Shown: piece after piece, positions 19,045-26,877 of the stretch
How the letters are laid out: each line of letters opens with the position of its first letter
Position numbering within the stretch: position 1 is the stretch's first letter
Assembly: GCF_014529935.1 (NCBI RefSeq)
Contig: NZ_JACVFC010000001.1
Span: 2,418,001-2,482,000, forward strand
Length of the DNA stretch: 64,000 nt
Source of the DNA: Chitinophaga qingshengii
GTDB taxonomy: Bacteria; Bacteroidota; Bacteroidia; Chitinophagales; Chitinophagaceae
Reading direction: 5' to 3'
Translations under genes and position numbers: made by a program
Notes under the pieces: generated by a model
What the model was told of the DNA's origin: nothing
Seen by the model: only the letters and a program-made list of their open reading frames with translations
Databases searched by the model: none

Positions 19045-20136
19045 ATGACCAAAATCAAGTTTGTTTCGCCACTGAGGCCTGGCGCCCTTTTATTGTTATT
19101 GAGCGCGTTGTGCATGCTCAATGCCTGTAGTAAAAAACTGAATAATGATCTGGAGCAGGACCGCCTGGCTGCGTCTGGTAAAACAGCCGCCAATCTTCAA
19201 CCCCTGGCAGAACCGGATGTATATGTAGTAGGTTACCAGATAGGTACCAATGGCATTTCCGAAGCCAAATACTGGAAAAACGGCACAGGTGTTACGCTGG
19301 CCACCAACTATGCGGAAGCCCGTGACATTGCCATTTCAGGCAATGACGTATACATTGCCGGTACTGAACATGAAGTAGCCAAATACTGGAAAAATGGCGT
19401 GGCCGTTTCGCTGAGCAATACCGGTACATGGGGAGCTTATGGCCTCGCTATTGCGGTATCCGGCGCAGATGTGTATGTAGCCGGTGTAGACAATGGCAGC
19501 GATGGTGTGGCCAGACCTGTATACTGGAAAAATGGCACTCAGTACGCCTTACCGACCGGAAGTTATAACGGCGCCTGTAGCGTAAGAGACATTGCAGTAT
19601 CAGGCAATGATGTTTATATTGTCGGTATTGTGAATGGTATCGCTTCGTTTTGGAAGAATGGCGTACTGTATAATCTGACTCAAGGTCCCTGGGGCACTGC
19701 AGCCAATGCCATTCTGTTGTCCGGCACCGATGTCTACATAGCCGGACAAAGCAGTAACACTATCGCTGTCGCCGCCACCTACTGGAAAAATGGGGTAGCG
19801 ACTATGTTACCCACAGGCATTCCCGCCTATCCTAATGCCACATCCGAAGTTTCCGGGATTGCACTATTGAACGGTAACGTATTAACATCAGGTTATGTCA
19901 ATACTTTTGCGCCTAAATATTGGGTCAATACTACTCCTAACACACTGAGCAGCCTCTCCAATGAGGCGAGAGCACGGGGAATGGCCGTATATAATAACGA
20001 TGTGTATATTGCAGGATACGAATGGACCCCGCAAGGCCTTATACTGGCGAAATACTGGAAAAACAATATACAAATGAACTTAACGGATGGTACCCGTGCA
20101 GCAGAAGCTTATGCTATTGCCATAAAACCTAACTAA
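19045..20136 (+). CDS. Lipoprotein with seven repeats, predicted beta-propeller
   Basis: A 363-residue lipoprotein (LNAC, Cys28). From residue 57 it consists of seven consecutive units of about 40-48 residues, each beginning DVYIAG or a variant, passing through AKYWKNG and ending with a small-residue run such as AIAVSG. The sixth unit is degenerate (NVLTSGY... PKYWVN) but in register. Seven such four-strand-sized units suggest a seven-bladed beta-propeller. I do not recognise a named family or any catalytic residues. It lies between the pectin SusCD and the convergent acetylesterase gene and could be a carbohydrate-binding surface protein. Its end is marked by an exceptionally long perfect hairpin. 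Confidence 0.75.
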   Translation: MTKIKFVSPLRPGALLLLLSALCMLNACSKKLNNDLEQDRLAASGKTAANLQPLAEPDVYVVGYQIGTNGISEAKYWKNGTGVTLATNYAEARDIAISGNDVYIAGTEHEVAKYWKNGVAVSLSNTGTWGAYGLAIAVSGADVYVAGVDNGSDGVARPVYWKNGTQYALPTGSYNGACSVRDIAVSGNDVYIVGIVNGIASFWKNGVLYNLTQGPWGTAANAILLSGTDVYIAGQSSNTIAVAATYWKNGVATMLPTGIPAYPNATSEVSGIALLNGNVLTSGYVNTFAPKYWVNTTPNTLSSLSNEARARGMAVYNNDVYIAGYEWTPQGLILAKYWKNNIQMNLTDGTRAAEAYAIAIKPN

Positions 20137-20137
20137 A

Positions 20138-20194
20138 GTACATTAAATAAAAAAGGAAGATGCTGCATGCATCTTCCTTTTTTATTTAATGTAC
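20138..20194. terminator. Bidirectional terminator, perfect 26-bp stem
   Basis: The arms 20138-20163 and 20169-20194 are perfect inverted copies with a 5-base loop. The inner part (GGAAGATGC/GCATCTTCC) is flanked by A6 on one side and T6 on the other, giving a U-run on both strands. It lies between the stops of two convergent genes, within a few bases of each. Confidence 0.93.
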
Positions 20195-20198
20195 ATAT

Positions 20199-20957
20199 TC
20201 AGAAAACACCTAACAGCTTCAAATCGGCGACGGCAAGTTCTGCTACTTTCCTGGCGCCGAATTCACTCAAATGCGTATCATCTTTTTTACCATCCGGTAA
20301 TTTAGGGAAGATACCCGGCGCGATGTGTAAAAAGAGCTTTTTGGATGCCTCCGGGCCATAACTTTCCACCAATGCAGCGGTCTCCTTATTCAGGTCTACC
20401 AGCGGCACTTTCAGTTCGGTAGCCACTTCCCGTACCACCCCGATGTAATCGCCATGTGTATTTGGCACCTTTCCGTTACTGTCAAACTTCCTGCGAACAA
20501 TAGAAGTAAATAGTACCGGACGGGCATCTTTGGCTCTCACTTCCTTCACATAATCGATCAGGTTCTGCCGGAAAGTAGTATGCGGATCGGTATGCCTGGC
20601 GGTATCCGGCTTTTGATCGTTAGGACCGAACATAATAAAAACATAATCGCCCTGTTGCACACTGTCAATTACTTTTTGCCAGTGGCCTTCTGTCCGGAAA
20701 CTTTTGGAACTTCTGCCACTGCGGGCGGCATTATGTATTTCCGCATTAACGGGCACGAGTACACGCGCCATTTGCATCCAGCCGCGGATAGGGTACAAAC
20801 TATCCCCGCCAAAACCAGTCAGGTATCTTTGATCATAATCACACATGGTGGAATCGCCGATAGAGAAAATACGCACTTTCTTTTGCTGCGGTAAAAAGCT
20901 GCAAAGCAACAGGCCTATGCCGGCGAGCATTACCCGTTTGATGTTGGTCAATCGCAT
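20199..20957 (-). CDS. SGNH hydrolase, rhamnogalacturonan acetylesterase-like (CE12)
   Basis: A 252-residue exported esterase with signal peptide about 1-22. The SGNH blocks are all present: block I FSIGDST with nucleophile Ser36, the glycine block in NAARSGRSSKSF, block III MFGPNDQ, and block V DDTHLSEFGA with the catalytic Asp/His near 226-229. The spacing and the context words (GWMQMARVL, GRSSKSFRTEG) match the rhamnogalacturonan acetylesterase group, which removes acetyl groups from pectin. It sits 18 bases after the GH109-like gene on the same strand, so they form an operon, and it is adjacent to the pectate lyase region. Confidence 0.85.
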   Translation of the reverse strand: MRLTNIKRVMLAGIGLLLCSFLPQQKKVRIFSIGDSTMCDYDQRYLTGFGGDSLYPIRGWMQMARVLVPVNAEIHNAARSGRSSKSFRTEGHWQKVIDSVQQGDYVFIMFGPNDQKPDTARHTDPHTTFRQNLIDYVKEVRAKDARPVLFTSIVRRKFDSNGKVPNTHGDYIGVVREVATELKVPLVDLNKETAALVESYGPEASKKLFLHIAPGIFPKLPDGKKDDTHLSEFGARKVAELAVADLKLLGVF

Positions 20958-20975
20958 GAAATTTATTTTTGATGA

Positions 20976-22385
20976 TCAGATGATGTTGGTAGTACCGCCT
21001 TTAGACAAGGTCACATCTACCGGTTGATTTGTTTTCCAGGCGCCGCCGGTGAAGTCAGGTACATCGATGGAGTTGGAACGATGCGCTACCGACCATTCAC
21101 TCAGCGGACCGATAGCACTCCACAGCGCGGCATCGTACACATCAATATCCAGGGGCAGTCCATTCCGCAGGCAATCGATCGTACGCCAGTCCATGAGGAA
21201 ATCCATCCCGCCATGCCCGCCAAACTTACGGGCCATGGCGCCTATCTGCCGGGTGATGGCCGGCTCGTATTTTTCTTTCAGCGCGTTGTACGCTTCCGGC
21301 GTCATCCAGTCGTCACCGATAGCCACGCGTTCCGGCTCCGGGTATTTCTGTGCAGAAGCTTTTGTGCCTACAATAGTATGAATACGCGAATAGGGCCTTG
21401 GAGAACTGACATCATGTTGTATCATGAGCGTACGCCCTTTATGGGTACGGACAGTAGTGGTGTTCATATTTCCCCGGAAAGACTTATCCACAAATGGCTG
21501 GAAGAAAGGATCTCCCGCAGCGTATTCTTTTGCTTTGGCGCTCATCAGAAAATCGTTGCCCGACATGGAAGTGAGGTATTCCATTTTATCGCCCCGGTTC
21601 AGGTTCATGATCTGGCTTACAGGTCCTAGTCCGTGGGTGGGATAGAGGTTACCATGCCGGAAATTTTCTTTCAGCCGCCACATATCCCAGTATTTGGTTT
21701 TAGAGAAATTCCCTTCCAGCAGGTCGTGGATATAAGCGCCTTCGCCATGTATGATTTCCCCGAAAAAGCCCTGGCGGGCCATATTAAGGGTAAGCAGTTC
21801 AAAAAAATCGTAACAGCAGTTTTCCAGTATCATACAATGGCGGCGGGTACGTTCAGATGTTTTTACCAGTTGCCAGCATTCATCGATGGTTTTAGCAGCC
21901 GGAACTTCCACACATACATGTTTACCGTGCTCCATAGCATAAACAGCCATGGGCGTATGCAATGCCCAGGGGGTGGCAATATAAATCAGGTCGATATCCG
22001 GGCGTTCGCACATTTTTTTCCAGGCTTCCGGTTTGCCGGTGTATATATCCGGTTTAAATCCCGGGACCTTGGACAGCTGTTGCCTGACGGCATCTACTTT
22101 TTCAGGGCGCAGGTCACAGAGCCCTTTGATATCCACCCCTTCTATATGCGCCATCCGCTTTACCGCAGCAGGCCCACGGTTACCCAGCCCAATGAAGCCG
22201 ATGCGAACAGTTTCCAGCTTCGGCGCTGCATATCCGCACATATTGAATGTTTGTGAATAACTATCTTCTCCGAAGGCAGTCAACGTTGCTGCAGGACTGG
22301 CATAAGTTTTAGTGATGCCATTGCCTGTAAATCCAAGACCCAGTAGGCTGGCCAGTTTCAGGAAATTTCTGCGGTTTGCTTGCAT
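20976..22385 (-). CDS. Tat-exported Gfo/Idh/MocA protein, GH109-like
   Basis: A 469-residue protein with a twin-arginine signal (NRRNFLKLASLLG) and an NAD-binding Rossmann motif GFIGLGNRG near residue 65. It contains ATPWALHTP, the conserved EVPAAKTIDE (the EKP position as EVP), YLTSMSGND, HDVSSPRPYSR and GGHGGMDF. The last motifs are characteristic of the GH109 group, which includes NAD-dependent alpha-N-acetylgalactosaminidases. Related GH109-like proteins act on other sugars, so the substrate is uncertain. The Tat signal implies export of the folded protein with its cofactor. It is the first gene of the operon with the acetylesterase and diverges from another Gfo/Idh/MocA gene across the 34-bp palindrome. 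Confidence 0.78.
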   Translation of the reverse strand: MQANRRNFLKLASLLGLGFTGNGITKTYASPAATLTAFGEDSYSQTFNMCGYAAPKLETVRIGFIGLGNRGPAAVKRMAHIEGVDIKGLCDLRPEKVDAVRQQLSKVPGFKPDIYTGKPEAWKKMCERPDIDLIYIATPWALHTPMAVYAMEHGKHVCVEVPAAKTIDECWQLVKTSERTRRHCMILENCCYDFFELLTLNMARQGFFGEIIHGEGAYIHDLLEGNFSKTKYWDMWRLKENFRHGNLYPTHGLGPVSQIMNLNRGDKMEYLTSMSGNDFLMSAKAKEYAAGDPFFQPFVDKSFRGNMNTTTVRTHKGRTLMIQHDVSSPRPYSRIHTIVGTKASAQKYPEPERVAIGDDWMTPEAYNALKEKYEPAITRQIGAMARKFGGHGGMDFLMDWRTIDCLRNGLPLDIDVYDAALWSAIGPLSEWSVAHRSNSIDVPDFTGGAWKTNQPVDVTLSKGGTTNII

Positions 22386-22445
22386 GGTGGTTTTGTTTTC
22401 ACTTTAAATATAATCAACAGTGGAGAGCATTACCAGTACCGGGCC

Positions 22446-22479
22446 GATAAAAGAGCGAGAACGTTCTCGCTCTTTTATC
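22446..22479. promoter_or_regulatory. Perfect 34-bp palindrome between divergent oxidoreductase genes
   Basis: Every base from 22446 to 22479 pairs with its mirror about the centre between 22462 and 22463; the core is GAGAACGTTCTC flanked by GAGC/GCTC and A4/T4 runs. It lies 60 bases upstream of the minus-strand gene and 35 bases upstream of the plus-strand gene, where an operator for a dimeric regulator is expected. The central CpG is typical of LacI-type operators. As RNA it would also fold into a terminator-like hairpin with a U-run, so attenuation is possible. Confidence 0.6.
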
Positions 22480-22514
22480 CCCAACGTCCCGTTTAAATGT
22501 TTATTTTGTTTGTC

Positions 22515-23714
22515 ATGCAAGACCACCTTTTTTCCCGCAGAAAGTTTTTATATACCGGGGCCACCGCCTTATCAGGGGCTATGCTGGCCAGTGCGTTGCC
22601 TGTATGGGGCCAATCGACATCTCCACTGAAAATCGGTATGATCGGCACCGGTAACCGTGGTGGCGGTATGGCCAAACTATTGCAGAAAATACCGGGTATA
22701 GAACTGGTCGCCTGCTGCGATGTAATTCCCGCACACCTGCAACGTGGCATGTCGCTGGCTGCCAAAGGCGCTAAAGCGTATACGGATTACCGTCAGCTGC
22801 TGGATGATAAAAAGGTGGAAGCAGTGATCATCGCTACCCCGCTTTATCTGCATTACCCCATGGCGAAAGACGCACTGAACGCAGGCAAACATGTATACGT
22901 AGAAAAAACCATGACCTACGATATACCACAGGCGCTGCAACTGGCGGCGCAGGTAAAAAAAAGCGGATTGGTGTTGCAGGTAGGTCACCAGTACCGGTAT
23001 TACGATCTTTATCACCGTGTAAAAGAAGTGATCGCACAAAACTGGCTGGGGAAAGTCACCCATTTTGAATGCCAGTACCACCGCAATTCCGACTGGCGCA
23101 ATCCCGTTCCTGATCCTTCTATGGAACGCCTGGTGAACTGGCGCATGTACCGCGAATATTCCGGCGGACTGGTAGCGGAACTCTGCGGGCATCAGATCGA
23201 TATGGTGAATTATCTTTTGGACGCTCATCCGCTTCGCGTGGTGGGTATGGGTGGTATCGATTTCTGGAAAGATGGCCGGGAAACGTGGGACAATGTGCGG
23301 ACGGTATTTGAATATCCCGGCGGCGTAAAATCCAGCGTAACGTCTATTCTCAGCAATGCTTACAAAGGATATAACATCCGCGTGCTCGGCGACCGCGGCA
23401 CCCTGGAGATACAGCGCGACAAAGCATTTGTATACAGTGAAGAAGGGAAAAAAGAACTGGCTACCGTAGATGGTGTCACCGGCGCTACGAAAACCGATCA
23501 GACCGGAGAAGGCGTACCCCTGAAATTCGGTATACCCGGTCAACCGGAACCTACTACCTCTGCCTTGTTGGCATTTGCGGACAGCATCCGTAAAAAGATA
23601 CCGCCGGCGTCCAGCGCAGAAACGGGGAAAATAGCCGCTATCGCGGTTCATATGGCCAATAAAGCCATAGAAACGGGTGTCAGTCAATCATGGCTATCTT
23701 CGTATGATGTTTAG
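22515..23714 (+). CDS. Tat-exported Gfo/Idh/MocA-family oxidoreductase
   Basis: I start at 22515 (MQDHLF) because it places the twin-arginine motif SRRKFLYTGA near the N-terminus, followed by a hydrophobic stretch to VWGQ. The Rossmann motif is GMIGTGNRGGG, the second strand ends ACCD, and YVEKTMTYDIPQ takes the place of the conserved EKP motif. The C-terminal domain carries GHQYRYYD, NWRMYREYSGGLVAELCGHQIDMVNYLL and IDFWKDGRETWDNV. Exported members of this family act on sugars or glycosides with a bound NAD(P). It is divergent from the GH109-like gene and ends two bases before the stop of the convergent usher-like gene, with no room for a terminator. Confidence 0.85.
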   Translation: MQDHLFSRRKFLYTGATALSGAMLASALPVWGQSTSPLKIGMIGTGNRGGGMAKLLQKIPGIELVACCDVIPAHLQRGMSLAAKGAKAYTDYRQLLDDKKVEAVIIATPLYLHYPMAKDALNAGKHVYVEKTMTYDIPQALQLAAQVKKSGLVLQVGHQYRYYDLYHRVKEVIAQNWLGKVTHFECQYHRNSDWRNPVPDPSMERLVNWRMYREYSGGLVAELCGHQIDMVNYLLDAHPLRVVGMGGIDFWKDGRETWDNVRTVFEYPGGVKSSVTSILSNAYKGYNIRVLGDRGTLEIQRDKAFVYSEEGKKELATVDGVTGATKTDQTGEGVPLKFGIPGQPEPTTSALLAFADSIRKKIPPASSAETGKIAAIAVHMANKAIETGVSQSWLSSYDV

Positions 23715-23716
23715 CA

Positions 23717-26356
23717 TTACTGGTCTGCCATTTTCTTTAACCGGAAATTAAGTTTTTTCACCACATCACCTTCTGTTTTAAACCGGACCTCAAAAGGCAA
23801 TTGTGCCGGTTTGGCCGTTAGCCCGAGCTTATGCAGCTGTATTGTGTCTGGCCTGACAATGTATGTACCCGGTTGTAATCCCATATAACTGAAAGAGCCG
23901 TCAGCCTCCGTTCGTACACTCGCCACCTGTACAGTATCCTGCTTAAAAAACTGAATTGTAATATCGCCGGGAGCTTTTGTACCGGCTTCATCTTCAAATT
24001 TCAGGCAACCCGATACTTCTGCCATCACGCTCACGGGCACCTCCACAAGCTTCATCTGATTAGGGTCTACCGCTACGCTGAGTGCCGGTTTACGGATCTG
24101 CCAGGCGATATTCTCAAAACTGTTTTTTATCAATCCGATGAAATAATATTCGTAGGGTTCAAGATTAATGATACGGACGGTACTATCTCCTGATTGATAC
24201 AGTATTCTCCCGCCATTGCTATTTATTTTCAAACCATATACCTTAGGTTCTCCGGGATCACGACGGCCATTATCATTCACATCCAGAAACGGAACCAGCA
24301 CAATCCCTCCCGTACCTACGCTAACACGGTTACTGAAGCCGACAGACCGGGTAACATCGTCATAAACCAGGCTGCCCCTTGCCGATTCTACCAGGGTTGA
24401 CATATTGGTCCCCTTCCAGGCAGAAAACCCGATCTGGGTAAATGAAAAGTCATAACGTAACCCCAATCCCACATTCGTAATCTGGCTCTTGTAATTATGT
24501 TCATAGAAGGTGTTGATATAACCATGCCTGAACACATATTTGCCAACCTCCCCCCTTATCGCCATCAGGCTCCCGGTATTGTACTCATACTGGACCTGAG
24601 GGGTAATCAATAAGGCTCCCGGCAGCCGCCAGGTAAGGGCGAGGTTCGTATATACATAGGCCGGTTCCGGTTTTATAAATACAGCATAGGTGTTTATATT
24701 AAATCCTATGCGGTAAACAGCGCCGGACAACAACCAATTGGCAGTAGCGTAACGTGTGTCCGGCAAAATAATCTGGTTGTAGGTCAACCGGTTAAACATC
24801 GTTATTTTTCTCAACAGGAATGGCTTTGACAACACTATTTTTCTTTCTTCCAGATAATTATAGATAATAGCCTGTTGTCCTTTTTTGTACCTGGTATAAT
24901 ATAGTTCCAATTGCAAACCGGAAGGCATTCTATAAGTCAGTATTCCCTGCCCCCTTACTCCGTGGGTATATTCTCCCGAGAGCAACAGATTGGAGGCCAA
25001 ACGGGCAGAGGCCATCACAAATGGCATCGTTTTGTCTTTTGAAATAGATGACAGGTATTCCACTCCTCCTCCTACAGTGATACTGCGGGTAGCGCCATAG
25101 TTGGCCTGTACCCTTGAGAAAAAACTGTTCTTTCCATCCTCTACTACACCGGCACTGGCGGTATATTCAAATTCATGCGCAGGAAGAAAGTTAAATGGAA
25201 TGGAAATATTTTCTTCCCGGAAACGCTCCTCTCCCCAGGGCCCGAAAAAACGCAGCCTTACCACGGAATTACCATATACCAGCGGCACCTGGAAAGTATA
25301 AAAACCAGCCGCGTCGGCTACCGTGTAATCTACCAGGGCATTGTTGACATATAGTTCCACCGTCCACCCCGGCTCTGTATAATTACTGATCGTATAGGAC
25401 CCGAATGAGCGCCTGTAGGAAGTAGGTGTATTGGTAAGCTGAATACCTACAATCGGATCAAATATTGATGCAATGGAAGGCACAAAAATTTTACCGGCAA
25501 TAATTTGCCGCAACGCCTTATTATCATTGTTCACATAACGCCAGCGATAAAACTGCCTGCGCTGGTCAAACGGTTTTATCAGTGCACTGTCATGAACATA
25601 CGCCCATTGTTGCTGTGCATAATTGTTATAGTTGAGTGAGACACTGGTCTCCCCTCCCAGCAACATCCCGCCCAATGACAGATTTAACCAGGTATCATTA
25701 CCTCCGCCTTCCGGACGTTGTGTGGAAATCACCGACCAGTCAGCCATCCCTATACGAAACATGGAATGCGTGGGCCTGATGATCGTATCTGCCCGCTGTT
25801 GTCCTTTTAAAAGACCAATATTCCGCCGGATGGTCTCCTGTTTCTTTTCCCTCATAGCAGGCAATTCCTGCTGCGTGACCAGCCTGATGGAGAGAGAACG
25901 GAAACTGAACTGGCAGTCAAGCCCGAATATAGTCCCGAAACAACCGGTCCTCAGGTATACGGCAGTAGCGGTTTTAATAATATCACTCTCCTTAAGCGGA
26001 AAATCCTTCCCCTTATATTGCACCAGGCGATTACCGGCATCTATGAAAAAAGGCGCTTTTTCCGTGATAAAAAAACCGGAGATAGAGTCCATTCCCACAG
26101 AAATGGTATTACGTATTTTCAGGAAATTAAACATATCCCGGATGGACAAATAAGCAGAATCATTATTGACAACAGCCGGTATGTCCCTTCCTCCTATTCC
26201 TTGTACCACCACAAATATGGATGTTTCATAAAAAACAGGATCAGGGTCTCCCGGGCCTCCTGCCTTTGCAGACAGACACAATACCACACAAATTATCGTT
26301 AACCACATGGTGCGGAAAAAATGGTCAGGGGCTTTATTGATATCTGTATACTTCAT
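23717..26356 (-). CDS. Usher-like outer membrane protein of the DUF4402 fibre cluster
   Basis: An 879-residue exported protein (signal ending LSAKA). The N-terminal domain ends with SFRSLSIRLVTQQELPAMREKK, as in alternative ushers. A mid region FDPIVGIQLTNTPTSYRRSFGSYTISNYTEPGWTVELYVNNALVDYTVAD followed by YGNSVVRLRFFGPWGEERF resembles usher plug/barrel sequence, and most of 400-700 alternates as beta strands. FLDVNDNGRRDPGEPKVYGL and INLEPYEYYFIGL match the usher C-terminal region, and a final carboxypeptidase-like domain contains VSGCLKFED and GSFSYMGLQPGTYIV. The role would be translocating and assembling chaperone-bound subunits across the outer membrane. Its ATG overlaps the upstream DUF4402 stop by four bases. 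Homology is inferred from motifs; structure prediction would settle it. Confidence 0.72.
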   Translation of the reverse strand: MKYTDINKAPDHFFRTMWLTIICVVLCLSAKAGGPGDPDPVFYETSIFVVVQGIGGRDIPAVVNNDSAYLSIRDMFNFLKIRNTISVGMDSISGFFITEKAPFFIDAGNRLVQYKGKDFPLKESDIIKTATAVYLRTGCFGTIFGLDCQFSFRSLSIRLVTQQELPAMREKKQETIRRNIGLLKGQQRADTIIRPTHSMFRIGMADWSVISTQRPEGGGNDTWLNLSLGGMLLGGETSVSLNYNNYAQQQWAYVHDSALIKPFDQRRQFYRWRYVNNDNKALRQIIAGKIFVPSIASIFDPIVGIQLTNTPTSYRRSFGSYTISNYTEPGWTVELYVNNALVDYTVADAAGFYTFQVPLVYGNSVVRLRFFGPWGEERFREENISIPFNFLPAHEFEYTASAGVVEDGKNSFFSRVQANYGATRSITVGGGVEYLSSISKDKTMPFVMASARLASNLLLSGEYTHGVRGQGILTYRMPSGLQLELYYTRYKKGQQAIIYNYLEERKIVLSKPFLLRKITMFNRLTYNQIILPDTRYATANWLLSGAVYRIGFNINTYAVFIKPEPAYVYTNLALTWRLPGALLITPQVQYEYNTGSLMAIRGEVGKYVFRHGYINTFYEHNYKSQITNVGLGLRYDFSFTQIGFSAWKGTNMSTLVESARGSLVYDDVTRSVGFSNRVSVGTGGIVLVPFLDVNDNGRRDPGEPKVYGLKINSNGGRILYQSGDSTVRIINLEPYEYYFIGLIKNSFENIAWQIRKPALSVAVDPNQMKLVEVPVSVMAEVSGCLKFEDEAGTKAPGDITIQFFKQDTVQVASVRTEADGSFSYMGLQPGTYIVRPDTIQLHKLGLTAKPAQLPFEVRFKTEGDVVKKLNFRLKKMADQ

Positions 26357-26865
26357 TCCTGGATAAACGTAACTGTAAATATGCCGCTGTAAGACCCCGA
26401 TGGATTAGCCGCCGGACTGCCTACGGTAAGCGTACCGCCTATTTTCACTGTATTTTGTGCCGGCGGCGTAGCACTGGTCACAAAGGAGCTTCCCGTACTG
26501 GCAGCTCCTACATGGAGACTCAGCGTACCGCCATTGCTGCCGGTAAGTAATACGTCCGGGCCATTCAATATAGATACGAGCGTCCCGCGGTTGGCCACTA
26601 TTTCAAAGATGGCCGGCGAAAAAGGATATCCCAAATTTGCCTGCGTAATACTGCCGGTAACAGAGCGGGACCCATCCGGGTAAATGATTACAGTACCACC
26701 CGATAATCCCTGAAAAAAAGCGCCGAAAATAAGTCCCTGTGCCGGGTTAACATACACGGCAATAGGACGGGGAGGCGGCTCCTGTGCCGCTACTACATTC
26801 ACCGTCACTAATAATATGAGCAACAAAAATCCACCCCTTCCTGTAATGGTCCTGCTGTGTAACAT
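26353..26865 (-). CDS. DUF4402 protein, second fibre subunit
   Basis: A 170-residue exported protein with signal ending VVAAQ. DUF4402 hallmarks are visible: LIFGAFFQGLSGGTVIIYPDGSRSVTG near the start, a centre with FEIVANRGTLVSILNGPDVLLTGSNGGTLSLHVG, then IGGTLTVGSPAANPSGSYSGIFTVTF at the end. It lacks the alternating Ala/Thr N-terminal segment of the other DUF4402 protein of this cluster and is proline-rich there instead (EPPPRP), so it may be a tip or base subunit. It lies between the giant surface protein and the usher-like gene with spacings of 12 bases and a 4-base overlap. Confidence 0.78.
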   Translation of the reverse strand: MLHSRTITGRGGFLLLILLVTVNVVAAQEPPPRPIAVYVNPAQGLIFGAFFQGLSGGTVIIYPDGSRSVTGSITQANLGYPFSPAIFEIVANRGTLVSILNGPDVLLTGSNGGTLSLHVGAASTGSSFVTSATPPAQNTVKIGGTLTVGSPAANPSGSYSGIFTVTFIQE

Positions 26866-26877
26866 GACTAAAAGCTG

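Noticed and set aside
22446..22479. Simple rho-independent terminator for a convergent pair
   Set aside because: The flanking genes diverge from it, so neither ends there; an operator or leader element is the better explanation, although hairpin formation in RNA cannot be excluded.
22677..23687. A 336-codon minus-strand frame inside the Gfo/Idh/MocA gene
   Set aside because: It is the mirror of an oxidoreductase with intact Rossmann and C-terminal motifs; the translated product resembles no protein family.
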